Of a stretch of DNA of 64,000 nt, positions 8,073 through 16,689 are shown in pieces. Origin of the DNA: Nocardioides houyundeii (GTDB taxonomy: Bacteria; Actinomycetota; Actinomycetes; Propionibacteriales; Nocardioidaceae). Under the pieces are notes generated by a model. The model did not search any database and was not told the origin of the DNA. It saw only the letters and a list, made by a program, of their open reading frames with translations. Location of the stretch: positions 2,914,001 to 2,978,000 of the forward strand of contig NZ_CP025581.1 of the NCBI RefSeq assembly GCF_002865585.1, written 5' to 3'. The position numbers were made by a program, and so were the translations under genes. Positions within the stretch are counted from its first letter, which is position 1. Each line of letters begins with the position of its first letter.

Positions 8073-8858
8073 ATGTCGCAGACCCACATGCTCGCCAAGA
8101 TCCGCAAGCTGCTGGCCAAGGCCGAGGACCCCGCCGCCAGCCCGGAGGAGTCCGAGACCTACACGGCCAAGGCCGCCCAGCTCATCGCCGACTACGGGAT
8201 CGACGCCGCCCTGCTGTCCGCGGACGACCCGGGGAGCGACCGGGTGGCGGACCGGGTGGTGGGCCTGGACGCTCCCTACGCCCGGGACAAGGCGCAGCTG
8301 CTCTGCGACATCGCCAACCGGCTGCGCTGCCAGGCCGTGCTGCGGACCCGACCGGTGGCCCAGGGGCCGACCGAGCACTCGGTGCACCTCTTCGGGCACG
8401 AGTCCGACCTGACCCGCACCGACCTGCTCTTCACCAGCCTGCTCATGCAGTCCACGCACCGGCTGGCCCAGACCCCGGTGCCCCCGTGGGAGCACAAGGC
8501 GGCCTTCCGCCGGTCGTGGCAGGCCGGGTTCCGGATGTCGGTCTCGCGGCGCTTGGCCGAGGCGGAGTCGCGGGCCCAGACCCAGGCCACCGGACGCACC
8601 AGCCACGACGGACGCTCGACGGGGCTGGTCCTGGCCGACAGGTCCTCGGAGGTCGCGCACGCGCTGCGCGACGCCTACCCCACCGCCGGCCGGGCCCGAG
8701 CGCGCTCGCTGTCCGGCTCGGGGATGCGTGAGGGGTACCTGGCCGGGGAGGTGGCCGACCTGGGCGGGACCAGGCTGCGCGGCGGCCGGATCCCTATCGC
8801 CTCAACGGAGGCAGCTCCGCCAGGTACGGCGGGTCCGCCCCGGGGCGCGACACGGTGA
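8073..8858 (+). CDS. DUF2786 domain-containing protein
   Basis: 261-residue actinobacterial protein of unknown function. The N-terminal DUF2786 helix-turn-helix-like segment is clear ('MLAKIRKLLAKAEDPAASP' to 'AAQLIADYGIDAALL', residues 6-50). The companion domain follows, with 'LLCDIANRLRCQAVL', 'HLFGHESDLTRTDLLFTSLL' and 'RRSWQAGFRMSVSRRL'. 'RARSLSGSGMREGYLAGEVADLGG' (residues about 210-233) is the usual family end, so the last 25 or so residues are an extension. This extension overlaps the 3' end of the convergent pfkB-type gene by 65 bases. GGAG lies upstream of the ATG. Function unknown. Confidence 0.82.
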   Translation: MSQTHMLAKIRKLLAKAEDPAASPEESETYTAKAAQLIADYGIDAALLSADDPGSDRVADRVVGLDAPYARDKAQLLCDIANRLRCQAVLRTRPVAQGPTEHSVHLFGHESDLTRTDLLFTSLLMQSTHRLAQTPVPPWEHKAAFRRSWQAGFRMSVSRRLAEAESRAQTQATGRTSHDGRSTGLVLADRSSEVAHALRDAYPTAGRARARSLSGSGMREGYLAGEVADLGGTRLRGGRIPIASTEAAPPGTAGPPRGATR

Positions 8859-9738
8859 CCGCGGCGGCGCGTCCCGCCCACCGCATCAGCTCGAGCAGCC
8901 GGTCGTCGGCGACCTCGAACCGAGACCCGCACGGGCCCGGGCGCCGCCCCTCGAGCGCGCCGGAGCGGATCAGGGCCGCCACCAGGGCGGCACCGAAGGT
9001 GTCACCCGCGCCGATGGTGTCCCACACCGCCACGGGCGCCCCCGGGGCGGCCACCACCCGGTCCCGGTCCACCCACATCGCCCCGCGTTCCCCGAGGGTC
9101 ACCACCACCGCCGCGGCGCCCTGCCCGCCCTCCGCCACCCACAGCAGCCGACGAGCCGCGGTCACCGGGTCCAGCCCGGGCATCAGGACCCCGAGGTCCT
9201 CGTCCGAGGCCTTCACCACGTCGGACTGGGCGACCATCGCCCGTACCGCCCGGAGCAGCGGGGCGCCGGCCCCGGTGATGCCCGGGCGGGCGTTCACGTC
9301 GTAGACCACCGGAACCCCGGCCCCGACTCGGGCGACGAGCTCACGCACCTGGGTGGCTCCCGGCTCCAGCACCGGTGCGAACGAGCTGACCAGCATGACG
9401 TCGGCCGGCGGGACGGCGGGCACCTCGGCCAGCCGCCAGACGACGTTGAAGTCGTACGCCGCGGACCCGTCCTCCGCGATCGTCGCCTCGGCCCTCGCAG
9501 TCCGGTCCAGGGAGAACGGATCGTTCGCCCAGCCGACACCCTCCTTCTCCAGGTGGTCGTGGAGCAGCCGGCCCCTGCCGTCGGGACCGAGCGCGGTGAC
9601 CATGCTGACCCGCAGCCCCAACCGCGCCAGCGCCACCGCTGCATTGGCGGCACTGCCCCCAGGAAGCTCGCGCGGCCCCTCACCGGGACGGCGTACCACG
9701 TCGACCAGGGACTCCCCCACCACCAGCACCCGTTCCAT
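8794..9738 (-). CDS. PfkB-family carbohydrate kinase (fructokinase-like)
   Basis: ATP-dependent sugar kinase of the ribokinase/PfkB family, 314 residues. Signature 1 lies in 'ELPGGSAANAAVALARLG' (about residues 27-44), with the GGSAAN substrate-lid motif. Signature 2 is 'VWDTIGAGDTFGAALVAAL', whose GAGD carries the catalytic Asp. Similarity is greatest to fructokinase/2-keto-3-deoxygluconate kinase types, but the sugar cannot be fixed from sequence. The ATG is 53 bases from the divergent GntR regulator, which may control it. Its 3' end overlaps that of the DUF2786 gene. Confidence 0.88.
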   Translation of the reverse strand: MERVLVVGESLVDVVRRPGEGPRELPGGSAANAAVALARLGLRVSMVTALGPDGRGRLLHDHLEKEGVGWANDPFSLDRTARAEATIAEDGSAAYDFNVVWRLAEVPAVPPADVMLVSSFAPVLEPGATQVRELVARVGAGVPVVYDVNARPGITGAGAPLLRAVRAMVAQSDVVKASDEDLGVLMPGLDPVTAARRLLWVAEGGQGAAAVVVTLGERGAMWVDRDRVVAAPGAPVAVWDTIGAGDTFGAALVAALIRSGALEGRRPGPCGSRFEVADDRLLELMRWAGRAAAVTVSRPGADPPYLAELPPLRR

Positions 9739-9791
9739 GGACGCGATGCTCTCCGCTGGCGCCGCGAGAGTCCAGCGCCATACTCGTCTCC

Positions 9792-10160
9792 ATGACCGAG
9801 ACTCCGCTGGCCCACGTGGACCGCGACGATCCCGAGCCGCCCTTCGAGCAGGTGCGTCGCCAGATCGCGGCCAAGGTCGCGTCCGGTGAGCTCGCACCGG
9901 GGACCCGCCTGCCCACCGTGCGCGCCCTGGCCGAGGGGCTCGGCCTCGCCGTGAACACCGCCGCCCGGGTCTACAAGGAGCTCGAGGCCGACGGGGTGGT
10001 CGAGACCCGCGGCCGGCACGGCACGGTGGTCCGCGGCAGCGCGGCGGCCGCCGGCGCAGGCGCCGTACAGGCGGCGGACGAGTTCGTCGCCCAGTGCCGA
10101 CGGCTGGGGATCCAGGTCTCGGACGCCGTCCGGCTCGTCACGGACCGCTGGCCCCGCTGA
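9792..10160 (+). CDS. GntR-family transcriptional regulator (YtrA-like, short)
   Basis: 122-residue regulator consisting of a GntR winged helix ('PPFEQVRRQIAAKVASGEL' and 'LPTVRALAEGLGLAVNTAAR', residues about 15-75) followed by a short helical tail of about 40 residues. It has no large effector domain, as in the YtrA subfamily, which often controls transporters. CATACT lies seven bases upstream of the ATG, compatible with a leaderless transcript. It is divergent from the PfkB-type kinase and could regulate it. Effector unknown. Confidence 0.87.
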   Translation: MTETPLAHVDRDDPEPPFEQVRRQIAAKVASGELAPGTRLPTVRALAEGLGLAVNTAARVYKELEADGVVETRGRHGTVVRGSAAAAGAGAVQAADEFVAQCRRLGIQVSDAVRLVTDRWPR

Positions 10161-10220
10161 CTCCCCGCCCCCAGGTTCATGTGCGCAGTTGCGGCGGTCC
10201 CGGGAAGCCGGAGAAGCACG

Positions 10221-10255
10221 AGAGCCCGCCACCTGCCAGGCAGGTGACGGGCTCT
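10221..10255 (-). terminator. Hairpin terminator downstream of rplQ
   Basis: Inverted repeat with arms of about 17 bp starting AGAGCCCG and ending CGGGCTCT, with one mismatch and almost no loop. It is centred 41 bases after the rplQ stop and lies between the convergent gntR and rplQ genes, so it can end both. There is no T-run. Confidence 0.7.
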
Positions 10256-10278
10256 GGTGCAACCAGGGTCGCGGAGTG

Positions 10279-10854
10279 TTACTCCTTGACCTCGGCGTCC
10301 TCGGTGGACTGTGCCTCGGCGGTGTCGGCGTCGCCGTTCTCGGTCGAGACCACCTCGGTCTCACCGTCGACGCCCTCGGCCTCGACCTCGGCCGGAGCGG
10401 CCTCGTTGGTCTCGGTCTCCTCCGCGGGGGTCTCCTCGGCCTCGACCGGAGCCGCAGCGGCCTCGGTCTTCTTGGTCGAGGGAGCCTTCGGGGAGTACGC
10501 CTCGGTCACCAGCTCGATAACGGCCATCGGCGCGTTGTCGCCCTTGCGGGGACCGATCTTGGTGATCCGGGTGTAGCCACCCGGACGCTCGGCGAACGAC
10601 GGGCCGATCTCGGTGAAGAGCTGGTGGACGACCGACTTGTCGCGGATGGTCTTGAGGACCTCACGACGGTTGTGCAGGTCGCCACGCTTCGCCTTGGTGA
10701 TCAGCTTCTCGGCGTGCGGGCGCAGGACGCGCGCCTTGGCCTCGGTGGTGGTGATCCGGCCGTGCTCGAACAGGGCCGTGGCCAGGTTCGCCAGGATGAG
10801 GCGCTGGTGGGCGGGGCTACCGCCGAGGCGCTTACCCTTCTTGGGCGTAGGCAT
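10279..10854 (-). CDS. rplQ: 50S ribosomal protein L17 with acidic C-terminal extension
   Basis: Large-subunit protein at the polypeptide exit-tunnel side; 191 residues against about 120-130 in most bacteria. The L17 core (residues 1-118) is clear from '[21 protein letters not shown]' (as '[19 protein letters not shown]') and '[20 protein letters not shown]'. The last 65-70 residues are a Glu/Ala/Thr-rich tail, a common actinobacterial addition that is probably disordered. Last gene of the infA-rpoA operon, 59 bases after rpoA and followed by a hairpin. Confidence 0.97.
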   Translation of the reverse strand: MPTPKKGKRLGGSPAHQRLILANLATALFEHGRITTTEAKARVLRPHAEKLITKAKRGDLHNRREVLKTIRDKSVVHQLFTEIGPSFAERPGGYTRITKIGPRKGDNAPMAVIELVTEAYSPKAPSTKKTEAAAAPVEAEETPAEETETNEAAPAEVEAEGVDGETEVVSTENGDADTAEAQSTEDAEVKE

Positions 10855-10913
10855 AGCTGTTTCTCATTTCTCTCCGGCCGTACCAGGTACCGGAGCAGAT
10901 GGGGTTGCGGGGA

Positions 10914-11930
10914 TCAGTACTGCTCGTCCTCGACGAACGCGTCGTCGTCGTCGTCGCTGTAGGCGGCGAGCGCGGCGTGCGGGTCGAAGCCGGGGGCGCT
11001 GTCCTTGAGGGACAGACCCATCTCGACGAGCTTGGCCTTGACCTCGTCGATGGACTTGGCACCGAAGTTGCGGATGTCGAGCAGGTCCTGCTCCGAGCGG
11101 GAGATGAGCTCACCCACGGTGTGGATGCCCTCGCGCTTGAGGCAGTTGTAGGAACGGACCGTCAGCTGCAGGTCCTCGACCGGGAGGGCGAGGTCCGCGG
11201 CCAGCTGCTCGTCGACCGGCGACGGGCCGATGTCGATGCCCTCGGCCTCGACGTTGAGCTCACGCGCCAGGCCGAAGAGCTCGACCAGGGTCTTGCCGGC
11301 CGAGGCGATCGCGTCGCGGGGACGGATCGACGGCTTGGTCTCGACGTCGATGACGAGCTTGTCGAAGTCGGTGCGCTGCTCGACACGGGTGGCCTCGACC
11401 TTGTAGGTCACCTTCAGCACGGGGCTGTAGATGGAGTCGACCGGCATCCGGCCGATCTCGTTGTCGGCACCCTTGTTCTGCACCGCGGAGACGTAGCCGC
11501 GGCCACGCTCGACGACGAGCTCCATCTCCAGCTTGCCCTTGTCGGACAGCGTGGCGATGCGCAGCTCGGGGTTGTGCACCTCGACACCAGCAGGCGGCGC
11601 GATGTCGGCGGCGGTGACGTCACCGGCACCGGACTTGCGCAGGTACATCGTGACGGGCTCGTCGTGCTCCGAGGAGACGACCAGACCCTTGAGGTTGAGG
11701 ATGATCTCGGTGACGTCCTCGGTGACGCCCTCGATCGTGGAGAACTCGTGGAGGACGGTGTCGACCTTGATGCTGGTCACTGCCGCCCCCGGGATGGAGG
11801 AGAGCAGGGTACGACGCAGCGAGTTGCCGAGCGTGTAGCCGAAGCCGGGCTCGAGCGGCTCGATCACGAACCTCGAGCGGAACTCGTCAACGGACTCTTC
11901 CGACAGGGTCGGGCGCTGAGCGATAAGCAC
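10914..11930 (-). CDS. rpoA: DNA-directed RNA polymerase subunit alpha
   Basis: Alpha subunit, 338 residues. The N-terminal domain (1-230) shows '[20 protein letters not shown]' and directs alpha dimerisation and core assembly. The C-terminal domain (about 246-306) shows '[19 protein letters not shown]' and '[16 protein letters not shown]', the helix-hairpin-helix surface that contacts UP elements and activators. A 30-residue acidic tail ending in an Asp run and EDEQY follows, as in other actinobacteria. Start GTG with GGAAA upstream. Confidence 0.98.
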   Translation of the reverse strand: MLIAQRPTLSEESVDEFRSRFVIEPLEPGFGYTLGNSLRRTLLSSIPGAAVTSIKVDTVLHEFSTIEGVTEDVTEIILNLKGLVVSSEHDEPVTMYLRKSGAGDVTAADIAPPAGVEVHNPELRIATLSDKGKLEMELVVERGRGYVSAVQNKGADNEIGRMPVDSIYSPVLKVTYKVEATRVEQRTDFDKLVIDVETKPSIRPRDAIASAGKTLVELFGLARELNVEAEGIDIGPSPVDEQLAADLALPVEDLQLTVRSYNCLKREGIHTVGELISRSEQDLLDIRNFGAKSIDEVKAKLVEMGLSLKDSAPGFDPHAALAAYSDDDDDAFVEDEQY

Positions 11931-12007
11931 TTAATTTTCCTTTCCGGACCCACCCACCATTTGACGGGCCCGAACTGCGGTGTCGAGGAGGACTTGCGAC
12001 GCCGTGG

Positions 12008-12044
12008 CCCGGTGGCCGCCCCCTGGCGAGGCGCGACCACCGGG
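12008..12044 (-). other. Intercistronic hairpin between rpsD and rpoA
   Basis: Inverted repeat CCCGGTGG ... CCACCGGG (8 bp, 21-base loop) directly after the rpsD stop, inside a 122-base rpsD-rpoA gap. It could be a partial terminator, a processing site or an RNA-stability element. rpoA must be expressed with the operon, so full termination is unlikely. Confidence 0.4.
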
Positions 12045-12052
12045 TCATCGGT

Positions 12053-12661
12053 TTACTTCTTCGAGTAGAACTCGACGATCAGCTGCTCCGTGACCGGGAC
12101 GTCGATCTGGGCCCGGGTCGGGATCTGGTGCACCAGGATTCGCATCCGGGTCGGGATGGCCTCGAGCCAGGCGGGGACGACGCGCTCGCCGTGGGTCTCG
12201 CGAGCCACGATGAACGGGGTCATCTCCAGGGACTTCTCGCGCACGTCGATGACGTCGTGGGCGCTGACCTGGAACGAGGGGATGTCGACCTTGCGGCCGT
12301 TCACCTTGAAGTGACCGTGCACGACCAGCTGGCGGGCGTGACGGCGGGTGCGAGCGAAGCCGGCGCGGTAGACCACGTTGTCCAGGCGGCACTCCAGGAG
12401 CTGGAGCAGGTTGTCGCCGGTCTTGCCCTGGCGACGCGATGCCTCGACGTAGTACTTGTGGAACTGACGCTCCAGGATGCCGTACGAGAAGCGGGCCTTC
12501 TGCTTCTCGCGCAGCTGGAGGAGGTACTCGCTCTCCTTGATGCGGCCCTTGCCGTGCTGGCCGGGCGGGTAGGGGCGACGCTCGAAAGCTGCGTCACCAC
12601 CGACGAGGTCGACACCGAGACGGCGCGACTTCTTGGTCATGGGACCGATGTAACGGGCCAT
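12053..12661 (-). CDS. rpsD: 30S ribosomal protein S4
   Basis: Primary 16S rRNA-binding protein that nucleates the 5' domain; 202 residues. The N-terminus lacks the cysteine cluster of zinc-type S4, so this is the zinc-free form. 'YPPGQHGKGRIKESEYLLQL' is the diagnostic N-terminal segment. The S4 RNA-binding domain ('CRLDNVVYRAGFARTRRHAR', 'VHGHFKVNGRKVDIPSF') lies around residues 92-150. Lies between rpsK and rpoA in the conserved alpha-operon order. Confidence 0.98.
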   Translation of the reverse strand: MARYIGPMTKKSRRLGVDLVGGDAAFERRPYPPGQHGKGRIKESEYLLQLREKQKARFSYGILERQFHKYYVEASRRQGKTGDNLLQLLECRLDNVVYRAGFARTRRHARQLVVHGHFKVNGRKVDIPSFQVSAHDVIDVREKSLEMTPFIVARETHGERVVPAWLEAIPTRMRILVHQIPTRAQIDVPVTEQLIVEFYSKK

Positions 12662-12687
12662 TAGAAGGTCTCCTTAGTCTCTGGTGC

Positions 12688-13083
12688 TCAGACGCGACGG
12701 CGCTTGGGCGGGCGGCAGCCGTTGTGGGGGGCGGGCGTGACGTCCTGGATGGTGCCGACCTCGAGGCCGATGGCACCCAGGGACCGGATCGCCGTCTCGC
12801 GGCCCGAGCCCGGGCCCTTGACGAAGACGTCGATCTTCTTCATGCCGTGCTCCTGCGCCCGGCGACCAGCGGCCTCGGCGGCCATCTGGGCAGCGAACGG
12901 GGTCGACTTGCGCGAGCCCTTGAAGCCGACGGTGCCGGCAGAGGCCCACGAGATGACCGCGCCGGTCGGGTCGGTGATGGTGACGATGGTGTTGTTGAAC
13001 GTGCTCTTGATGTGGGCTTCGCCCTGAGCGACGTTCTTCTTCTCCTTGCGACGTACCTTGGTGGCACGGCTCTTGGGAGGCAT
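12688..13083 (-). CDS. rpsK: 30S ribosomal protein S11
   Basis: Small-subunit platform protein; 131 residues. Recognised by '[19 protein letters not shown]', '[20 protein letters not shown]' and the near-invariant C-terminal '[16 protein letters not shown]'. The first 15 residues are a basic tail. It is 26 bases upstream of rpsD and 70 bases downstream of rpsM. Confidence 0.98.
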   Translation of the reverse strand: MPPKSRATKVRRKEKKNVAQGEAHIKSTFNNTIVTITDPTGAVISWASAGTVGFKGSRKSTPFAAQMAAEAAGRRAQEHGMKKIDVFVKGPGSGRETAIRSLGAIGLEVGTIQDVTPAPHNGCRPPKRRRV

Positions 13084-13153
13084 TCAGTTCTCCTGAGGTA
13101 GCTGGTCTGGTGAGTTCGAGAAAGTCGGCGGTGACGAGGGCGTCAGCCCAGGA

Positions 13154-13528
13154 TCACTTGGCCTTCTTCTTGCCGGCGACGGTGCGCTTGGGGCCCTTGC
13201 GGGTACGCGCGTTGGTCTTGGTGCGCTGGCCGCGGACCGGGAGGCCCATGCGGTGGCGACGACCCTGGTAGCTGCCGATCTCGATCTTGCGGCGGATGTC
13301 GGCCTGGACCTCGCGACGGAGGTCACCCTCGATCTTGAAGTTGGCTTCGATCTCGTCGCGGAGCTTGACCAGCTCCTCGTCGCCCAGCGTGTGCACGCGC
13401 GCGTTCGGGTCGACCCCGGTCGTGGCGAGGAGCTGCTGGGCACGGGTACGGCCGATGCCGTAGATGTAGGTGAGTGCGATCTCGATGCGCTTGTCGCGCG
13501 GGAGGTCAACACCAACGAGGCGAGCCAT
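13154..13528 (-). CDS. rpsM: 30S ribosomal protein S13
   Basis: Head protein contacting 23S rRNA (bridge B1a) and the P-site tRNA; 124 residues. '[19 protein letters not shown]' and '[19 protein letters not shown]' give the N-terminal helix-two-turn-helix. '[20 protein letters not shown]' is the conserved basic tail that reaches tRNA. The gap to rpmJ (209 bases) is unusually long and contains several inverted repeats. Confidence 0.98.
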   Translation of the reverse strand: MARLVGVDLPRDKRIEIALTYIYGIGRTRAQQLLATTGVDPNARVHTLGDEELVKLRDEIEANFKIEGDLRREVQADIRRKIEIGSYQGRRHRMGLPVRGQRTKTNARTRKGPKRTVAGKKKAK

Positions 13529-13591
13529 GTGTCTGGCGTTCCCTTCGGTAGTCCGCTGCGGTGTCTGTCGTGTCGCGTCCCGGCGCCTCTC

Positions 13592-13665
13592 CCAGGTCGT
13601 GGTGACCTGGCGAAACCGGGCTCCGGCCGCTGCTCCGGAGGTGATTCGCTGGACGTGGCGTCCAG
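13592..13665 (-). other. Cluster of inverted repeats in the rpmJ-rpsM gap (candidate structured RNA)
   Basis: Three consecutive inverted repeats within about 75 bases: CCAGGTC/GACCTGG (13592-13610), CTCCGG/CCGGAG (13621-13640) and CTGGACG/CGTCCAG (13649-13665). In the minus-strand mRNA they would form three adjacent stems in a 209-base gap, about 63 bases before the rpsM start. Possible roles are an r-protein feedback site for rpsM, an RNase processing site or an attenuator. I recognise no named RNA family. Confidence 0.4.
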
Positions 13666-13737
13666 CTAGCTAACACGTTGATTGATGTTGTGCTGTTGTT
13701 CAGTTCTCCTGCGAGGACGACCCGAGGGCCGCCCACC

Positions 13738-13851
13738 TCAGCCCTGGCGCTGCTTGTGGCGGGGGTTGTCGCAGATGACCATGACGCGACCGTGGCGACG
13801 GATGACCTTGCACTTGTCGCAGATCGCCTTGACGCTGGGCTTGACCTTCAC
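13738..13851 (-). CDS. rpmJ: 50S ribosomal protein L36, zinc form
   Basis: Short gene of 37 codons plus stop, translated from the minus strand with a GTG start: (M)[13 protein letters not shown], then [20 protein letters not shown] and a final RQG. The ligands C-x2-C, C and H (CDKC...CDNPRH) form the zinc ribbon of the C+ type of L36. GGCCCTCCAA lies upstream of the start. The position between infA and rpsM is the conserved one. Confidence 0.95.
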   Translation of the reverse strand: MKVKPSVKAICDKCKVIRRHGRVMVICDNPRHKQRQG

Positions 13852-13876
13852 TTGGAGGGCCTTTCTGGGTGGCTGG

Positions 13877-14098
13877 TTACTTGTAGCGGTAGACGATGCG
13901 ACCACGCGTGAGGTCGTACGGAGAAAGCTCCACCACCACGCGATCCTCGGGAAGGATGCGGATGTAGTGCTGACGCATCTTTCCGCTGATGTGGGCGAGC
14001 ACCTTGTGTCCGTTGCTCAACTCGACCCGGAACATGGCATTCGGCAGGGCCTCAGTGATGGTGCCCTCGAGCTCGATCACGCCTTCTTTCTTCGGCAT
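13877..14098 (-). CDS. infA: Translation initiation factor IF-1
   Basis: IF-1 binds the 30S A site during initiation; 73 residues, a single S1-like OB fold. '[20 protein letters not shown]' and '[20 protein letters not shown]' are highly conserved. The ATG at 14098 gives the standard length; a GTG nine bases upstream would add MED. First gene of the infA-rpmJ-rpsM-rpsK-rpsD-rpoA-rplQ operon. It normally follows map closely; here the surface/kinase block separates them. Confidence 0.97.
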   Translation of the reverse strand: MPKKEGVIELEGTITEALPNAMFRVELSNGHKVLAHISGKMRQHYIRILPEDRVVVELSPYDLTRGRIVYRYK

Positions 14099-14349
14099 GT
14101 CCTCCACAATCTGTCGAAACGTTGTCTACCGTTTGCTGCGCCGTACGACGGGTGCCGTGCGGGTGACCCGGGAACCTCCCGCGTGAGCGGGTGGACCTCG
14201 TGGACAGCTGTTCAACCACCTCATCCCAAGCACGCAGAACTGCTCCGAGGAGCGGATCGCACGTTGCTCGGGCAGCCGCGAGTGGCCGACAAGCATGCCC
14301 ACGTTGGGCCGACACGCCAGTTTAGTGGCTTCAGGCGGGAAACCCCTAA
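14099..14349. other. Intergenic region upstream of infA
   Basis: 250 bases between the transglutaminase-like gene and infA, both on the minus strand. No open reading frame or tRNA is convincing. TAGACA (14123-14128) and TAAACT (14319-14324) on the minus strand resemble -10 elements, but neither has a good -35. An operon promoter for infA is expected here because the usual upstream genes are 13.6 kb away. Confidence 0.4.
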
Positions 14350-16689
14350 TCACCCCCGGCGGCGACGCCGTCCGGCCCCGGGCAAGAACGTCACCGGGCT
14401 GATCGCGGCCAAGATCCGGGCGCGTCGTCCCACGCCCTGGCTCATGGTACGCCGCTCCTCGTCGACGACGGCCCAGAAGTCCGCGGCCTCGTCCTCCAGC
14501 GGCACCCTGGGGCCGAAGACGAAGCCGTCGGCACGACGGGCGAGCGCAGGCGCGCGGTCGGAGTCGATGGCGCCGGACTGCTCGCGCCGGGTGACCGTGG
14601 GCCCCAGCGGCACCGGCTGCCCGAGGTCGCGGGCATGGTCCACCAGCTCACGCCAGGCCCCCACGAACCGGGCGGACGTCGCCGGGCTGCTCCGGCGGCG
14701 ACGCCGCCGCCAGGCCTTGGCCCCGATGACCGAGCCGAGCAGCGCACCCAGCAGCAGCAGCGGCAGGCCGACGTAGCGGGCCACGAAGCCCACCCACGCG
14801 GGGAGGCCGGTGGACTTCTCCTCGTCCTCCTTCTCCTCCTTCTCCTCCTGCTGCATCCGGGCGCGCAGGTCGGACGCTGCGGCCTCCCCCAGGTCGGACG
14901 GCGGCGGGACCGGCGCCGGCGGTGGCACCACGGTGCCGCTCATCGGCTCCCGGGTCTGCGGCTGCTGCTCCGAGGGCGGGCGGTCGGACATGAACTCCTC
15001 GGTCGGCAGGGTGCGCCACGAGCCGTCGGCGACCCGGAGCTCGACCCAGGCCTGGACGTCGCGGCCCTCCACGACGCCGTCCTCCTCGAGCACCGCTCCG
15101 AGCACGACCCGGGCCGGGACACCGAGCTTGTTGGCCAGCAGCGCCATCGCCGCGGCGTACTGCTCGTCGTTGCCCACCATCGGGTCGGCGTTGACGAACC
15201 CGTCCGAGAGCCGCTTCAGCCCGTGTCCGGGGAAGTAGCTGCGCTCGGCCTTGCGCACCCCGTCGGAGTAGCGACCCTCGGTGCGCAGCCGCTTGGCCAC
15301 CGCGAACACCCGGGCCATCGGCGTGGTCGCGTCCTCGGTCCACTTGTCGCGGACCCGGTCCAGGAAGCCGGTGTTCTCCCCCAGTCCCCGGACCAGCGAG
15401 GAGGGCGTCGAGTCCGGGGTGACCTCGTCGTCGGGCAGCACCGCCTCGAAGGAGTAGACGTCCCCGGGGTGCACGCCGCCGGGCACCACCGCGGTGGAGG
15501 TGGCCAGGTTGTAGCGGAACGTCTCCTTCTTGCCGTCGGCGTCACCGCGCTCGAACCGCATCGACTGCAGCCCGCCCACGGTCGGCAGCCACACCCCGGA
15601 GTAGCCCTCGCCCACGGTCACCCGGACCTCGACCCGGTCGCCGTCCATCGGGTTGTCGATCACCGAGGAGACCCGCTGGAACCCGTCGCCGCCCTCGTCT
15701 GCCAGGGGGTCGTTGGTGGCCCCGTAGACCAGGCCGTCCCAGGCGTCCAGGGCGGCGAGGCGGATCCGGGTGCCCGGCGCCGCGCCCGTGACCCGGAACA
15801 GCTCCCGGTCGTGGACGTTGAGCGGCTCCTTGCGGCCCTTGAGGTCGACGTAGTTGCGGAACGAGGCCAAGGGCGAGGGGTAGCGCCCGATGTCGAAGGG
15901 GGGCGTGACGTGGTCGCGCAGCACCACCCGCTCCGCGTCGTCGCCCAGCACCGCGTTCGCCACCGGGATCGCCGCTGAGGCGGCCACCGCGAGCACCGCG
16001 ACACCGGCCGCCGCCCGGACCGGGGTACGTCGTCCCCCGCGCACGCTGGCACTCTCCCGCCGCTCGCGCAGCGCCAGCCAGCCCAGGGCCACCGCGGCGA
16101 AGCCCGCGCCCTGCAGGAGCAGCGAGGCGGGGTGCTGGACCCCCACCAGGATCACCACCAGCAGCACCGCCGCGGCGACCAGCACCGGCAGCAGGGCGGT
16201 CACCCAGGACCGGCTGGTGCGGACGAACTGCGCCCAGGCGCCCAGCAGTCCGCCCGCGAGCCCCAGGGCCCACGGCAGCACCAGCAGCGGACCGTCGCCG
16301 TCGACGGGCGGCAGGGTGGTCAGCATGTCCTTCCACCCGAAGAGCGCCTGGTCGGCCAGCTCGCCCAGCGTCCCGGGGCCCGGCACGAAGGCGGTGTCCC
16401 CCGTCGAGCGCAGCGTCAACGGCCCACCCAGCAGGAAGAAGATCGCCACCACCAGCACGACCGCGGCCACCAGCGGCAGGCGGTAGGCGCGCACCACCAA
16501 CGTCGAGGCGACCCCGAGCAGCACCCCCAGCGTGCCCACGAGCGCGAAGCCCCAGCCGGTGAAGGACGAGCCCAGCCCGGACAACGCCAGCGCCAGCAGC
16601 ACCACGAGCAGCCCGAGGTCCGCCCACTGCGTGCCCCGGGGCCAGTCACGCCGGACCCGGTTGCGGGTCGTGGTGCCCCCGGCGCTCAT
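14350..16689 (-). CDS. Transglutaminase-like membrane protein (DUF3488/TgpA type) with degenerate catalytic residues
   Basis: Integral membrane protein of 779 residues. Five or six N-terminal helices (about residues 20-220) are followed by an extracytoplasmic region with a transglutaminase-core fold (about 430-570), one further helix (about 630-655) and a cytoplasmic tail. In the core, 'GNDEQYAAAMALLANKLGVPARVV' (as 'GNDEQYAAAMALLANK' and 'LGVPARVV') aligns with GxCxxFA but has Asp508 where the nucleophile Cys should be. The His of 'HAWVE' is Gln546 ('DVQAWVEL'), and the LDPT Asp is missing ('WRTLPTEE'). It is therefore probably a non-enzymatic member. Its ATG overlaps the DUF58 stop, the usual MoxR-DUF58-transglutaminase order. 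Confidence 0.85.
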   Translation of the reverse strand: MSAGGTTTRNRVRRDWPRGTQWADLGLLVVLLALALSGLGSSFTGWGFALVGTLGVLLGVASTLVVRAYRLPLVAAVVLVVAIFFLLGGPLTLRSTGDTAFVPGPGTLGELADQALFGWKDMLTTLPPVDGDGPLLVLPWALGLAGGLLGAWAQFVRTSRSWVTALLPVLVAAAVLLVVILVGVQHPASLLLQGAGFAAVALGWLALRERRESASVRGGRRTPVRAAAGVAVLAVAASAAIPVANAVLGDDAERVVLRDHVTPPFDIGRYPSPLASFRNYVDLKGRKEPLNVHDRELFRVTGAAPGTRIRLAALDAWDGLVYGATNDPLADEGGDGFQRVSSVIDNPMDGDRVEVRVTVGEGYSGVWLPTVGGLQSMRFERGDADGKKETFRYNLATSTAVVPGGVHPGDVYSFEAVLPDDEVTPDSTPSSLVRGLGENTGFLDRVRDKWTEDATTPMARVFAVAKRLRTEGRYSDGVRKAERSYFPGHGLKRLSDGFVNADPMVGNDEQYAAAMALLANKLGVPARVVLGAVLEEDGVVEGRDVQAWVELRVADGSWRTLPTEEFMSDRPPSEQQPQTREPMSGTVVPPPAPVPPPSDLGEAAASDLRARMQQEEKEEKEDEEKSTGLPAWVGFVARYVGLPLLLLGALLGSVIGAKAWRRRRRRSSPATSARFVGAWRELVDHARDLGQPVPLGPTVTRREQSGAIDSDRAPALARRADGFVFGPRVPLEDEAADFWAVVDEERRTMSQGVGRRARILAAISPVTFLPGAGRRRRRG

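Noticed and set aside
14099..14349. tRNA gene upstream of infA
   Set aside because: Short stems occur, but no cloverleaf with the conserved T-arm could be assembled.
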